DNA of 50,647 bases from Kitasatospora cheerisanensis KCTC 2395 (GTDB lineage: Bacteria; Actinomycetota; Actinomycetes; Streptomycetales; Streptomycetaceae). Below the pieces are notes generated by a model. That model was not told where the DNA came from. It worked only from the letters and a program-made list of their open reading frames with translations, and made no database searches. Where the stretch lies: positions 1-50,647 of the forward strand of contig NZ_KK853998.1 of NCBI RefSeq assembly GCF_000696185.1. Reading direction: 5' to 3'. A program made the position numbers and the translations under genes. Below are positions 25,475 to 35,364 of the stretch, piece by piece (positions within the stretch are counted from its first letter, which is position 1; each line of letters starts with the position of its first letter).

Positions 25475-26778
25475 CTCCTCCCCGCGCGAGCGGGGGTCAG
25501 CCGAACATCATCTTCCCGAACTCCGGCAAGGCGGTCTCCTCCCCGCGCGAGCGGGGGTCAGCCGAACATCGAGCAGCGGCACGGCGGGATCAACAGCTCC
25601 TCCCCGCGCGAGCGGGGGTCAGCCGCACGACGTGGCGGACATCCGGATCGCGGCGATCTCCTCCCCGCGCGAGCGGGGGTCAGCCGTCGGCAGGAAGAGG
25701 CCGCGATTCTGGCCGCCGCTCCTCCCCGCGCGAGCGGGGGTCAGCCGTTGTCGAACCGCGTGCTGATGCCGACGAACCACTCCTCCCCGCGCGAGCGGGG
25801 GTCAGCCGTGGCAGCTGTACGGCGAGGTCGGCCTGGAGTACTCCTCCCCGCGCGAGCGGGGGTCAGCCGCTGGTGGCGGTCTCGTTGATCAGCAGCGGGG
25901 CCTCCTCCCCGCGCGAGCGGGGGTCAGCCGGAGTTGGTCGAGGCTCAGCTGCGGGCGCACCGCTCCTCCCCGCGCGAGCGGGGGTCAGCCGGTGGTTGGT
26001 GCCGTGCCGTCCGGGCCTGGGGCTCCTCCCCGCGCGAGCGGGGGTCAGCCGGCGTACGACGCCCTGGTGGCCGAGCGCCTGTCCTCCTCCCCGCGCGAGC
26101 GGGGGTCAGCCAGCACCGCGCACGCCTGCACCGGGATCTCGGCGCTCCTCCCCGCGCGAGCGGGGGTCAGCCGGCGCTGGCCGCCGAGTCCGTGGAGGAC
26201 CCGGACTCCTCCCCGCGCGAGCGGGGGTCAGCCGTTGCCGGAGGACGAGTACCGGGACAAGCTGCGCTCCTCCCCGCGCGAGCGGGGGTCAGCCGCGCGC
26301 GCCCGCGTCGCCGAACTGGAGCAGCAACTCCTCCCCGCGCGAGCGGGGGTCAGCCGGATAATCACCGTTATCCTTCCCTCTCCGTCGCCTCCTCCCTGCG
26401 CGAGCGGGGGTCAGCCGTGCCTTGGCGTCGGCCTCCAGCTCCTCGGCGGTCCTCCCTGCGCGAGCGGGGGTCAGCCGACCTTCGCCGAGGCCCTGCTGCT
26501 GGCCGCGAGCTCCTCCCTGCGCGAGCGGGGGTCAGCCGTGGCTCAGGTAGCCGCCGGCGGCCGGGTCTGCCTCCTCCCTGCGCGAGCGGGGGTCAGCCGC
26601 TGACGTCGCCGCCCGGGCCGCGGGAGGAGACCTCCTCCCCGCGCGAGCGGGGGTCAGCCGCTCGGCGGTCTGTCCGAGCACGCCCGCTGGACCTCCTCCC
26701 CGCGCGAGCGGGGGTCAGCCGAACGTCTCGGTGCGGACGTAGGCGGCGGCCTCCTCCCCGCGCGAGCGGGGGCAGCTG
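25475..26778 (+). CRISPR. array 6 (22 repeats)
   Basis: The most uniform array with family B repeats (CTCCTCCCC, loop GCGA). Four consecutive distal repeats share a C-to-T change (CTCCTCCCTGCG). It ends abruptly in a damaged repeat (GGGGGCAGCTG), followed after 19 bp by the next leader with no trailer element. Confidence 0.97.
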
Positions 26779-26797
26779 GCGCAGGCCTCGAGGTCCT

Positions 26798-26922
26798 GGG
26801 GCATCGTCGTATCGCCGTGACACGATGCCCCCGCACGCAGCTCCTTGAGATCTGAATCCCTCTCAACCGCCAGGCGTGGCAAAGAAAGTGCAAAGTCGCC
26901 ATTACGCTGCAGGTCGTGAAGG
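26798..26922 (+). promoter_or_regulatory. CRISPR leader A/B hybrid (A3)
   Basis: 125 bp mixing families: TTGAGATCTGAATC as in B, GTGCAAAGTCG and CGTGAAGG as in A. Confidence 0.85.
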
Positions 26923-27500
26923 GTCATCCCCGCGCAGGCGGGGGTCAGCCGTCCTGGCCGGTGTACTTCCGGACGCGGGCGGAGTCATCCCCGCGCAGGC
27001 GGGGGTCAGCCGCCGCCCACGCAGCCGCAGCACAGCAGGCGCCCGTCATCCCCGCGCAGGCGGGGGTCAGCCGGAGCTCCCGCGCCACAGCCAGCGGTTC
27101 GCGCCGTCATCCCCGCGCAAGCGGGGGTCAGCCGGCCCAGGCCGCGTGAAGGACCGCCTCACCGCCGTCCTCCCCGCGTAAGCGGGGGTCAGCCGGCCCA
27201 CACCGCGGGCGAAGTGGTGTGCGAGGCGTCCTCCCCGCGCAAGCGGGGGTCAGCCGGCGGCTTCGGGCAGGTCTGGGAGGCCTACGACCTCCTCCTCGCG
27301 CGAGCGGGGGGCAGCCAGCGGCGGCGACGTCGCCGTAGTCGGCCCGGTGCGCCTCCCCGCGCGAGCGGGGGTCAGCCGATGGGCTCCGACACGTCGATCC
27401 GCGACAACATGTCGTCCCCGCGCGAGCGGGGGTCAGCCGTTGTACCAGGCCTACTCCGGCGGCCGAACCTGCTCCTCCCCGCACGAGCGGGGGTCAGCCG
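26923..27500 (+). CRISPR. array 7 (10 repeats)
   Basis: The first four or five repeats have a private variant, GTCATCCCC with loop GCAG. Later ones return to GTCCTC/GTCGTC with GCAA or GCGA loops. A decayed copy follows to about 27560. Confidence 0.95.
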
Positions 27501-27585
27501 CTCGTCGGCTGAGGTTCTCGACGGGATCCGCGTCCCTCGCGCCGGCACCGGTCGCCAACCAGCCGGATGATCACTCAGACAGCCC

Positions 27586-27999
27586 CTAGCAGGCTCCGGA
27601 CAACGCAAAGGTCTGAATGTCTACTTGTGGGTTTGCCCAGTTCATCTTGAACACGAAGCGAGGGTTCTGCTGAGCCTCGGCATGACGATAGAGCATGCCG
27701 ATGGTGCTGGTGCCGCCGACTTCTTCCTTCTGATCCTCAGAGGCAACTTCCTGGGAAGGGGAGAAGGACGTGAACTTGAGCTCCCCTGTGTCAGGCCAGT
27801 AGATGGCTACGACTACAGGCGGAGAGTATCGGCGAAGCCTGGCAAAGACATCTTGGATGAGATCCGACTCGAGCGCGGTTACGACTTCGTCCCCTGAGCG
27901 GTAACCGTGCTGCTCGAAGAGCTTCCGCATGTCGCGATCGCCGAGGGCCTTGGCCAGAGCAAATCCGGCCTTCAGTCGCAGGGCCCGGTCACCGGCCAT
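27586..27999 (-). CDS. hypothetical protein, second gene of a CRISPR-embedded pair
   Basis: 137 aa; ATG 27999 overlaps the upstream gene by 11 bp. A helical start (LRLKAGFALAKALGDRDMRKLFEQHGY) leads into strand-rich sequence (PPVVVAIYWPDTGELKFTSFSP) and a conserved-looking FVFKMNWANPQVDIQTFAL end. No known motif. Overlap with its partner and isolation between two array pieces suggest a toxin-antitoxin-like or small defence pair; this is inference. Confidence 0.65.
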   Translation of the reverse strand: MAGDRALRLKAGFALAKALGDRDMRKLFEQHGYRSGDEVVTALESDLIQDVFARLRRYSPPVVVAIYWPDTGELKFTSFSPSQEVASEDQKEEVGGTSTIGMLYRHAEAQQNPRFVFKMNWANPQVDIQTFALSGAC

Positions 28000-28423
28000 C
28001 TCGCCACCTCTGCACGTTCGTCTCCCACTCTTCGTACATCACTGCCAACGCTTTGTGGTAGCCGTCGTTCACCACGCTCCAGCGTTCCCCGCCATCGGGC
28101 GGGATCTCAACGATCAGCTGGTGATCGTGGATATCGCGGCCGTCAGGAAGGACAAACTGATGCCGGTGGATCGTGCTGTGGCAGCAGTCGATCCGGGCGA
28201 CTTCCTTCCATTCTCCGTCATCCCACACCATCTGCATGATGGCGAAGAACGTGATCAAATCCTTGTAGACCTGCATGCGGATCCGGAGTTCATCCGTGTC
28301 CGTGATCTCGATGCGGGTGTTGGACTCGACCGCCGGAGGGCATGGAGGCGGCTTGTAGTGTGCCGGTTCGCCCGCACTCATGTCCACGACGCGGCCGCGC
28401 CGCTTGCCGCCGTTGTTTGCCAT
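27989..28423 (-). CDS. hypothetical protein with His/Cys-rich core, first gene of the pair
   Basis: I choose ATG 28423 because the coding character starts there; the frame is open to 28498. After a basic, Pro-rich N-terminus comes a strand-rich region with ARIDCCHSTIHRHQFVLPDG, then SVVNDGYHKALAVMYEEWE at the C-terminus. The CCHSxxHRHQF segment could bind metal or form an active site. I recall this general shape from uncharacterised actinomycete proteins (DUF7718-like) but cannot confirm it. Confidence 0.6.
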   Translation of the reverse strand: MANNGGKRRGRVVDMSAGEPAHYKPPPCPPAVESNTRIEITDTDELRIRMQVYKDLITFFAIMQMVWDDGEWKEVARIDCCHSTIHRHQFVLPDGRDIHDHQLIVEIPPDGGERWSVVNDGYHKALAVMYEEWETNVQRWRDGR

Positions 28424-28565
28424 CCCACCGCCTGCCCTTGCACGTGAAGCTGGTGGGTCCTTGTTACACCGGGATCCAGTACCCTTCCGGCAGTTCACCC
28501 AATCGTGACGAACGACTCACCCCTTCGAAGGTGCCGTCGAGCTTGCGTTCTAGACCTGAGCACCG

Positions 28566-29259
28566 GCTATCCCCGCGCAGGCGGGGGTCAGCCGAACCCC
28601 GCCCCGGCGAGCCAGCCGGCGCCCGCCTCCTCCCCGCGCAAGCGGGGGTCAGCCGTACGCGCAGCAGCAGGTGTGTACGCGGGCACCGTCCTCCCTGCGC
28701 AAGCGGGGGTCAGCCGGTGCTGACGGAACCGGAGCGGGAGGCGCTGGCGTCCTCCCCGCGCGAGCGGGGGTCAGCCGGTGACGAAGACGATGCCCGCCCT
28801 GGTCGAGTACTCCTCCCCGCGCGAGCGGGGGTCAGCCGCGCGTCCAGATCCAGGCCGACATCGACCAGCTCTCCTCCCCGCGCGAGCGGGGGTCAGCCGT
28901 ACATCGACATCGCCTACTCGGCGATGGTCTGCTCCTCCCCGCGCGAGCGGGGGTCAGCCGGCGAGGAGCGCGAGTTGACTCCGGATCAGCGGGTCCTCCC
29001 CGCGCGAGCGGGGGTCAGCCGGTCTTCGGGTTGAGGCCGGCACCCGGCAGCTTGTCCTCCCCGCGCAAGCGGGGGTCAGCCGGCCCAGCCGTGGATGGCT
29101 TCGACGCGCATCCTCCCCGCGCAGGCGGGGGTCAGCCCCTTTACGGCGTAAAGACCGGAGATCGAGAGACGTCCTTTTTGTGCGAGCGGTGGTCAGCCGC
29201 CGGGATGCAGGCCCTCGCCCCGGAGTCCCGGGTTCTCCCTGTTCGATCGGGGCCGGCCG
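28566..29259 (+). CRISPR. array 8, leaderless (about 10 repeats plus two decayed)
   Basis: Starts 140 bp beyond the embedded gene pair with no leader. It ends in the shared trailer series: spacer GGCGTAAAGACCGG, decayed repeat GTCCTTTTTGTGCGAG, spacer GATGCAGGCCCTCGCC, decayed repeat CTGTTCGATCGGGG. It is probably the distal half of array 7, split by the gene pair. Confidence 0.93.
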
Positions 29260-29340
29260 TCGGCGGTCCTCGGCACCGCCGCGGCGGCCGGGTCGTTCCC
29301 GCGCGTCAGCCGGCGCGGGGCCCCTGGAATCTGCATCACC

Positions 29341-29466
29341 GGGAGAACCGTCGTACCGCCGTGACACGATTCACCCGCACGCAGCCCCTTGAGATCTGAA
29401 CCTCCCTCAACCGCCGGGCATGGCAAAGAAAACGCAAAGCCGCCACAACGCTGCAGGTCGCGAAGC
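29341..29466 (+). promoter_or_regulatory. CRISPR leader B3
   Basis: Family B, 126 bp, nearly identical to B2; right arm reads GATTCACCC. Confidence 0.85.
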
Positions 29467-31068
29467 CTCCTCCCCGCGCGAGCGGGGGTCAGCCGTTCCT
29501 CGGGCTGACGCGCCTGCTGGAGCTGATCTCCTCCCCGCGCGAGCGGGGGTCAGCCGTCACTGGGGTCCTTCGGGTCGGGGCTGTCGGCCTCCTCCCCGCG
29601 CGAGCGGGGGTCAGCCGATCACCGACGACCTGAAGGACGCGTTCAAGCGCTCCTCCCCGCGCGAGCGGGGGTCAGCCGAGGGTGGCGTAGCGCAGGTAGT
29701 ACGCACGGCGCTCCTCCCCGCGCGAGCGGGGGTCAGCCGCCCGCAGTCCGGGCCGAACCGTTCAGCGCGTACTCCTCCCCGCGCGAGCGGGGGTCAGCCG
29801 GTACTGGCTGGCGAGGATCACGCGGCCCTTGGCCTCCTCCCCCCGCGAGCGGGGGTCAGCCCCGGCCGGACGCCTCGACGGCTACCGGTTCCGCCTCCTC
29901 CCCGCGCGAGCGGGGGTCAGCCGTGCTCGGTGACGTCGTACTCGGGCATGCCCATCTCCTCCCCGCGCGAGCGGGGGTCAGCCGCGCCCCTCGGGCCGGT
30001 TCTCCCCGGGCTCCAGCTCCTCCCCGCGCAAGCGGGGGTCAGCCGTCGCCGGCACGGAGGGCACGGAGGAAGGACGGGTCCTCCCCGCGCAGGCGGGGGC
30101 AGCCTCAATTTTCCCGTTTCCCGCATCCGAAGTGCCCGTTCTCCCCGCCCAGGCGGGGGGCAGCCGGGACTCGGCCGACTTGCCCAAACTGGGGCCGTGT
30201 CCTCCCCGCGCAGGTGGGGGCCAGCCGGTGACGTACTGGGTGCAGACGAGCTGCGGGTTGTCCTCCCCGCGCGAGCGGGGGTCAGCCGGACCGCGCGGCA
30301 GTCGCCGAGCGCCCGGTGCCGTCCTCCCCGCGCAGGCCGGGGGCAGCCGCAGCTGATCGAGGCTCAGCTGCGGGCGCACCGGTCCTCCCCGCGCAGGCGG
30401 GGGTCAGCCGGTGCGGCGCCGGGAGTGCCCGGGGACGCAGGAGTCCTCCCCGCGCAGGCGGGGGTCAGCCGTCGCCAGCGGTGCCGGACGTCCAGGCGAT
30501 GAGGTCCTCCCCGCGCAGGCGGGGGTCAGCCGCTCATCCGCAAGGACAACGTCGAGCTGTACGGGTCCTCCCCGCGCAGGCGGGGGTCAGCCGTGGGGTG
30601 GCTTCAACCTGGGCGAGCCCCGGCAGTCCTCCCTGCGCGAGCGGGGGTCAGCCGACACCCAGCCCGGCACCTGGGCCTGGCCGCCCCGAGTCGTCGTCCC
30701 CGCGCGAGCGGGGGGCAGCCGGACTCCGAGACCGCGAACTGCAACTGCCACCTCTCCCCGCGCAGGCCGGGATCAGCCGAACGCTTCGACCGCGGGCCGT
30801 GACTCACTGGTGTCCTCCCCGCGCGAGCGGGGGTCAGCCGGCGATCGAGCAGCGCGTGTCCTCCCCGCGCAAGCGGGGGTCAGCCGTAGGCGGCGGGTGT
30901 GCCGCTGCGGGTGCCGGGGTCCTCCCCGCGCAGGCGGGGGCAGCCGAGGTCCGGCCGGGTCGGTCTGGCCTTGGGTCAGTCCTCCCCGCGCGAGCGGAGG
31001 TCAGCCGCGCCGGATCCGGGGTCGGGCACGTCGACTGATGTCGTCCCTGTTCGATCGGAGGTCTGCCA
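29467..31068 (+). CRISPR. array 9 (about 26 repeats plus decayed terminal)
   Basis: Proximal repeats are CTCCTCCCC/GCGA; from about 30080 many are GTCCTCCCC with loop GCAG, so the array is mosaic. It contains a 17-nt spacer at 30841-30857, and spacers at 30289, 30350 and about 30594 reappear in array 11. Confidence 0.95.
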
Positions 31069-31139
31069 TCGGCGGTCCTCGGCGGCCGACGTGGCGGCAG
31101 GGTCGTCCCCGCGCTTCAGCCCTGGAGCCTGCGCTCACC

Positions 31140-31265
31140 GGGGGCGTCGTCGTACCACCGTGACACGATGCCCCCGCACGCAGCCCCTTGAGATCTGAAC
31201 CTCCCTCAACCGCCAGGCACTGCAAAGAAAACGCAAAGCCGCCACAACGCTGCAGGTCGCGAAGC
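31140..31265 (+). promoter_or_regulatory. CRISPR leader B4
   Basis: Family B downstream part joined to a family A hairpin (GGGGGCGTCGT/ACGATGCCCCC), a recombinant leader. Confidence 0.85.
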
Positions 31266-31862
31266 CTCCTCCCCGCGCCAGCGGGGGTCAGCCGCCCCAT
31301 TGGGGACCGGCCCCCGCTGGCAGCGACTCCTCCCCGCGCCAGCGGGGGTCAGCCGGGGGTGCGGAGGGCTCTGCAGGGCGTCCTGGCCTCCTCCCCGCGC
31401 CAGCGGGGGTCAGCCGGGCGCCCCGGCCGGGCAGAGGCCAAGGGCCTCTCCTCCCCGCGCCAGCGGGGGTCAGCCCCGGCTCCTCCTCCTCCTCCTCCTC
31501 CTCCTCCTCCTCCTCGTGCTCCTCGTGCTCTCCTCCCCGCGCGAGCGGGGGTCAGCCGGACCTCGCCGCCGAGCTGCGCACGATGGGCTGCTCCTCCCCG
31601 CGCGAGCGGGGTCAGCCGCCCTTGCGCAGGACGGCCAGGAGGAGGACGGCCTCCTCCCCGCGCGAGCGGGGGTCAGCCGTGGGTGGTCGGGTTGTCGGGC
31701 CTGGTCCGCTTCTCCTCCTCACGCGAGCGGGGGTCAGCCGTCACGGGAACGGCCGCGGTTCGGATCTCGGCGGTCCTCCCCGCGCAGGCGGGGGTCAGCC
31801 GCGGCCTTCGAGACTCCCGGCGAGCCGTCAGCGGTCCTCCCCGCTCGATCGGGGGTCGGCCG
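31266..31862 (+). CRISPR. array 10 (9 repeats plus decayed terminal), with an expanded spacer
   Basis: The first four repeats have the private loop GCCA. The fourth is followed by a 53-nt spacer (31477-31529) filled with CTC triplets. Spacer 2 (31356-31387) matches 1779-1810 of this window at 30 of 32 bases. Confidence 0.95.
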
Positions 31863-31941
31863 TCGACGGTCCTCCGCGCCGCCGCGGCGGCCGGATCGTC
31901 CCCGGGGTCAGTGGGCGCGGGCCTTGAGGTCGGCGCTCACC

Positions 31942-32067
31942 GGGGGCATCGTCGTACCGCCGTGACACGATGCCCCCGCGCACCGGTCCTTGATATCTGA
32001 ACCTTCCTCAACAGCCAGGCGTGGCAAAGAAAGTGCAGAGTCGCCATAACGCTGCAGGTCGTGAAGC
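31942..32067 (+). promoter_or_regulatory. CRISPR leader A4
   Basis: Family A with intact hairpin; differs from A2 at only a few positions (GTGCAGAG for GTGCAAAG). Confidence 0.85.
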
Positions 32068-33191
32068 GTCGTCCCCGCGCGAGCGGGGGTCAGCCGCCGT
32101 CGGCTCGGAGTTGCCCTCGCACGCGCGGGGTCGTCCCCGCGCGAGCGGGGGTCAGCCGGCCGCCGGTATCGCCAGCATCCGTCTCGACCAGTCGTCCCCG
32201 CGCGAGCGGGGGTCAGCCGGACAGACCATGGAGTTCAGCACCACCGGCGCCGTCGTCCCCGCGCGAGCGGGGGTCAGCCGCTGGACCCGGTCCGGGGCGA
32301 GGACCTGGCGATGTCGTCCCCGCGCGAGCGGGGGTCAGCCGGCGGCCGTGCAGGAACGGGAGACCGAGCTGGCGTCGTCCCCGCGCGAGCGGGGGTCAGC
32401 CGATCCGATTCCGTCTGGACACCACATCCTGGCGATGTTCTCCCCTCGCAGGCGGGGCCCTTAGCCCGGCTCTCCTAAAGCCGGTGTCGCAGGTGCTCCC
32501 CGCGCAGGCGGGGGTCAGCCGGACCGCGCGGCAGTCGCCGAGCGCCCGGTGCCGTCCTCCCCGCGCAGGCCGGGGGCAGCCGGAGCTGATCGAGGCTCAG
32601 CTGCGGGCGCACCGGTCCTCCCCGCGCAGGCGGGGGTCAGCCGTGGGGTGGCTTCAACCTGGGCGATCCCCGGCAGCCCTCCCCGCGCGAGCGGGGGTCA
32701 GCCGGATCGGGCGGAGCTGCAGGCCCGGCTCGCCGAGTCCTCCCCGCGCGAGCGGGGGTCAGCCGGATCGGGCGGAGCTGCAGGCCCGGCTCGCCGAGTC
32801 CTCCCCGCGCGAGCGGGGGTCAGCCGCAGGTGCTGGCCCGCTGGTCGGGGTGGGGCTCGTCCTCCCCGCGCGAGCGGGGGTCAGCCGTCGGGCAAGGGTC
32901 GGCTCTTTCGGTCAGGTGAGTCCTCCCCGCGCGAGCGGGGGTCAGCCGACCGGCTCGCTGTCGTGCACCGCCCCCGTGCCGTCGTCCCCGTGCGAGCGAG
33001 GGTCAGCCGGGCTTCGCCAGTTCGGCAGAGAACCGTTCCTGGTCCTCCCCGCGCAGGCGGGGGTCAGCCCCTTTCCGGCGTAAAGGCCCGAGATCGAGAG
33101 ACGTCCTTTTTGTGCGAGCGGTGGTCAGCCGCCGGGACGCGGGCCCTCGCCCCGGAGTCCCGAGTCCTCCCTGTTCGATCGGGGTCGGCCG
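32068..33191 (+). CRISPR. array 11 (about 17 repeats plus two decayed)
   Basis: The first six repeats are GTCGTCCCC/GCGA. A block shared with array 5 follows (32281 onward), then spacers shared with array 9, then a tandem duplicate spacer (32704 and 32765). It ends in the common trailer series. Confidence 0.95.
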
Positions 33192-33269
33192 TCGGCGGTC
33201 CTCGGCGCCGCCGCGGCGGGCGGGTGGTCCCCGCGCTTCAGTCGGCGCGGGTCTGGAATCTGCATCACC

Positions 33270-33395
33270 GGGAGAACCGTCGTACCGCCGTGACACGATG
33301 CACCCGCACGCAGCCCCTTGAGATCTGAACCTCCCTCAACCGCCAGGCACTGCAAAGAAAACGCAAAGCCGCCACAACGCTGCAGGTCGCGAAGC
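33270..33395 (+). promoter_or_regulatory. CRISPR leader B5
   Basis: Family B, 126 bp; CACTGCAAAGAAAACG replaces the usual CATGGCAAAG. Confidence 0.85.
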
Positions 33396-33912
33396 CTCCT
33401 CCCCGCGCAAGCGGGGGTCAGCCGGAGCAGCACATGACCAAGCAAACCCCCGCCGCCTCCTCCCCGCGCAAGCGGGGGTCAGCCGTCGATGACGTCCGCG
33501 GTGCTGGTGCTGTGGTTCTCCTCCCCGCGCAAGCGGGGGTCAGCCGCGCCCAGTGCGCGGTGTCTCCCGCCAGTTCCTCTCCTCCCCGCGCAAGCGGGGG
33601 TCAGCCGGCATGTCACTCAGCGCTCCGCCGACATGGTCACTCCTCCCCGCGCGAGCGGGGGTCAGCCGCTCGCAGATCTGCTGCCGAGCCCGGAGAACGG
33701 TTCCTCCCCGCGCGAGCGGGGGTCAGCCGCGGAGGGTTTGGTCATCGGCGAGCAGGGCGGCCTCCTCCCCGCGCGAGCGGGGGTCAGCCGGTGCCGGCGA
33801 GGACGACGCAGCGGGCGCAGGTCTCCTCCCCGCGCGAGCGGGGGTCAGCCGCTCACCCCGGAGCTGAACGATTCCGTGGCGGCGTCCTCCCCGCGCAAGC
33901 GGGGGCCGGCCG
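33396..33912 (+). CRISPR. array 12 (9 repeats)
   Basis: The first four repeats have loop GCAA, the next four GCGA. The sixth-repeat spacer (33669-33700) is identical to one in array 16 (38480-38511). Confidence 0.95.
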
Positions 33913-33990
33913 TCGGCGGTCCTCGGCGCCGCCGACGGCCGGATCGTCCCCGGGGTTCAGTGGGCGTGGGCCTCGAGGTCGGCGCTCACC

Positions 33991-34116
33991 GGGGACATTG
34001 CCGTACTTTCGTGCCACGATGCCCCCGCACGCAGCTCCTTGATATCTGAACCTCCCTCAACAGCCAGACGTGGCAAAGAAAGTGCAAAGTCACCATAACG
34101 CTGCAGGTCGTGAAGC
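33991..34116 (+). promoter_or_regulatory. CRISPR leader A5
   Basis: Family A; the hairpin has compensated or diverged arms (GGGGACATTGC with GCCACGATGCCCC). Confidence 0.85.
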
Positions 34117-34631
34117 GTCCTCCCCGCGCGAGCGGGGGTCAGCCGCGGAGTGTGACGGATGGGCGGAGGCCGGGCGCGTCCTCCCCGCGCGAGCGGGGGT
34201 CAGCCGGTGACGGCGAGGGCGCCGCCGGCGGTCATGAGGTCCTCCCCGCGCGAGCGGGGGTCAGCCGACCACCGAGATCAGCACCTCGGTGGCCGTGCGG
34301 TCCTCCCCGCGCGAGCGGGGGTCAGCCGCGCCAGCGCCTGGTGCGCGTCACCGTCGCGTGGTCCTCCCCGCGCGAGCGGGGGTCAGCCGATTTCCGCCGC
34401 CGCGGCGACGTCGTTGGTAAGGTCCTCCCCGCGCGAGCGGGGGTCAGCGGTGGACGCCGGCGTCGTCGGTGCGCTTCCGGTAGTCCTCCCCGCGAGCGGG
34501 GGTCAGCCGATCTTCCGTGGGCGACCGTCGGGTGGTGGATCGTCCTCCCCGCACAGGCGGGGGTCAGCCGGACGGGCGAGAGGTACGGTTCTTCGCCGAG
34601 CAGTCGTCCCCGCGCGAGCGGGGGTCAGCCC
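34117..34631 (+). CRISPR. array 13 (9 repeats)
   Basis: GTCCTCCCC/GCGA repeats; the seventh and eighth have small deletions. The last repeat runs directly into the truncated zinc-ribbon gene on the minus strand. Confidence 0.95.
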
Positions 34632-34680
34632 GCAGTCCTTCGCGTCCGCAGGTGGGGCAGGTGCCGGTGGTCTGGGTCAT
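34632..34680 (-). pseudogene. zinc-ribbon gene fragment cut off by array 13
   Basis: ATG 34680 overlaps the stop of the preceding gene and opens MTQTTGTCPTCGREGLR, the start of a small Cys-pair zinc-ribbon protein. The frame then enters a CRISPR repeat at residue 17, and its second Cys pair is missing. A spacer in array 16 matches this sequence at 28 of 32 bases. Confidence 0.65.
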
Positions 34681-34886
34681 CGCGAGGTCTCCTGGACGCG
34701 GATGCACTTGGGACAGGTGACGGGGGTGTTGGGCTGCTGCCGCTCGTCCGGAGTGGTCAGCCCCACCCCGCAGAGGGTCGTGCCGTGTCGCCATGTCGGG
34801 GTGTCCTGGACAGCGCAGACGACATCGCGTCCCCACAGGCGTACGCGGCGATCGACTGAGGTGGCCATGGGCTGGGGCTGGGTCAT
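34677..34886 (-). CDS. small Cys-containing protein, 69 aa
   Basis: ATG 34886 with GAGGAGA upstream. VRLWGRDVVCAVQ, then TTLCGVG and TCPKCIRV give four Cys in a zinc-ribbon arrangement. This kind of short protein is common in streptomycete phages and plasmids. It is translationally coupled (ATGA) to the truncated gene that follows. The frame remains open upstream, so a longer N-terminus is possible. Confidence 0.6.
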   Translation of the reverse strand: MTQPQPMATSVDRRVRLWGRDVVCAVQDTPTWRHGTTLCGVGLTTPDERQQPNTPVTCPKCIRVQETSR

Positions 34887-35085
34887 CGCGGGGGTCTCCT
34901 CGGCGGTAGTGACGCGGGTAGGCGGCCATCCTTGGCCGGCCCTGATGGTCTCGTCGCGCAGGTCGATGTGGGTGAGCGAGATGCTGCGCCGTGGCCGTAG
35001 AGCCGGACGACCGGAGTGAGGCCGCCGAGCATCCGTGCCTTGCCGCGGGCGCGGAGGGCGGGACATTGACCCCGCTGTTCTCGGG

Positions 35086-35286
35086 TCAGTTGCCGGGCGG
35101 ATCGGCGTGGGGGCCGGGTTCGCGGACCTGGAGAGCGAGCACCCGCCCGGCGGCAGCCGCGCCGGCCCGCCGTTCGTGAGCGGAGAGCAGGGCGTCGATC
35201 ATCGTGTTGGTGGTGCCAGCGTCGGTGGTTCCGAGCACCATCTGGTCGATGACCGTACGACGGTGCGGGTTCGGGAGCGAAATCAT
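35086..35286 (-). CDS. small hypothetical protein, 66 aa
   Basis: ATG 35286 with CAGGAG seven bases upstream. A polar, mostly helical protein (TVIDQMVLGTTDAGTTNTMI, then DALLSAHERRAGAAAAGRVL) with no known motif. It heads the minus-strand cargo between arrays 13 and 14. About 34887-35085 has coding-like but unassignable sequence. Confidence 0.5.
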   Translation of the reverse strand: MISLPNPHRRTVIDQMVLGTTDAGTTNTMIDALLSAHERRAGAAAAGRVLALQVREPGPHADPPGN

Positions 35287-35364
35287 GGTGGCGGGCTCCT
35301 GCGGTTGAGCCTGGCGTGGCCGGGCGGTCAAGGTATCGCGGGGCGGGGTCAGATGAGGGCGATC

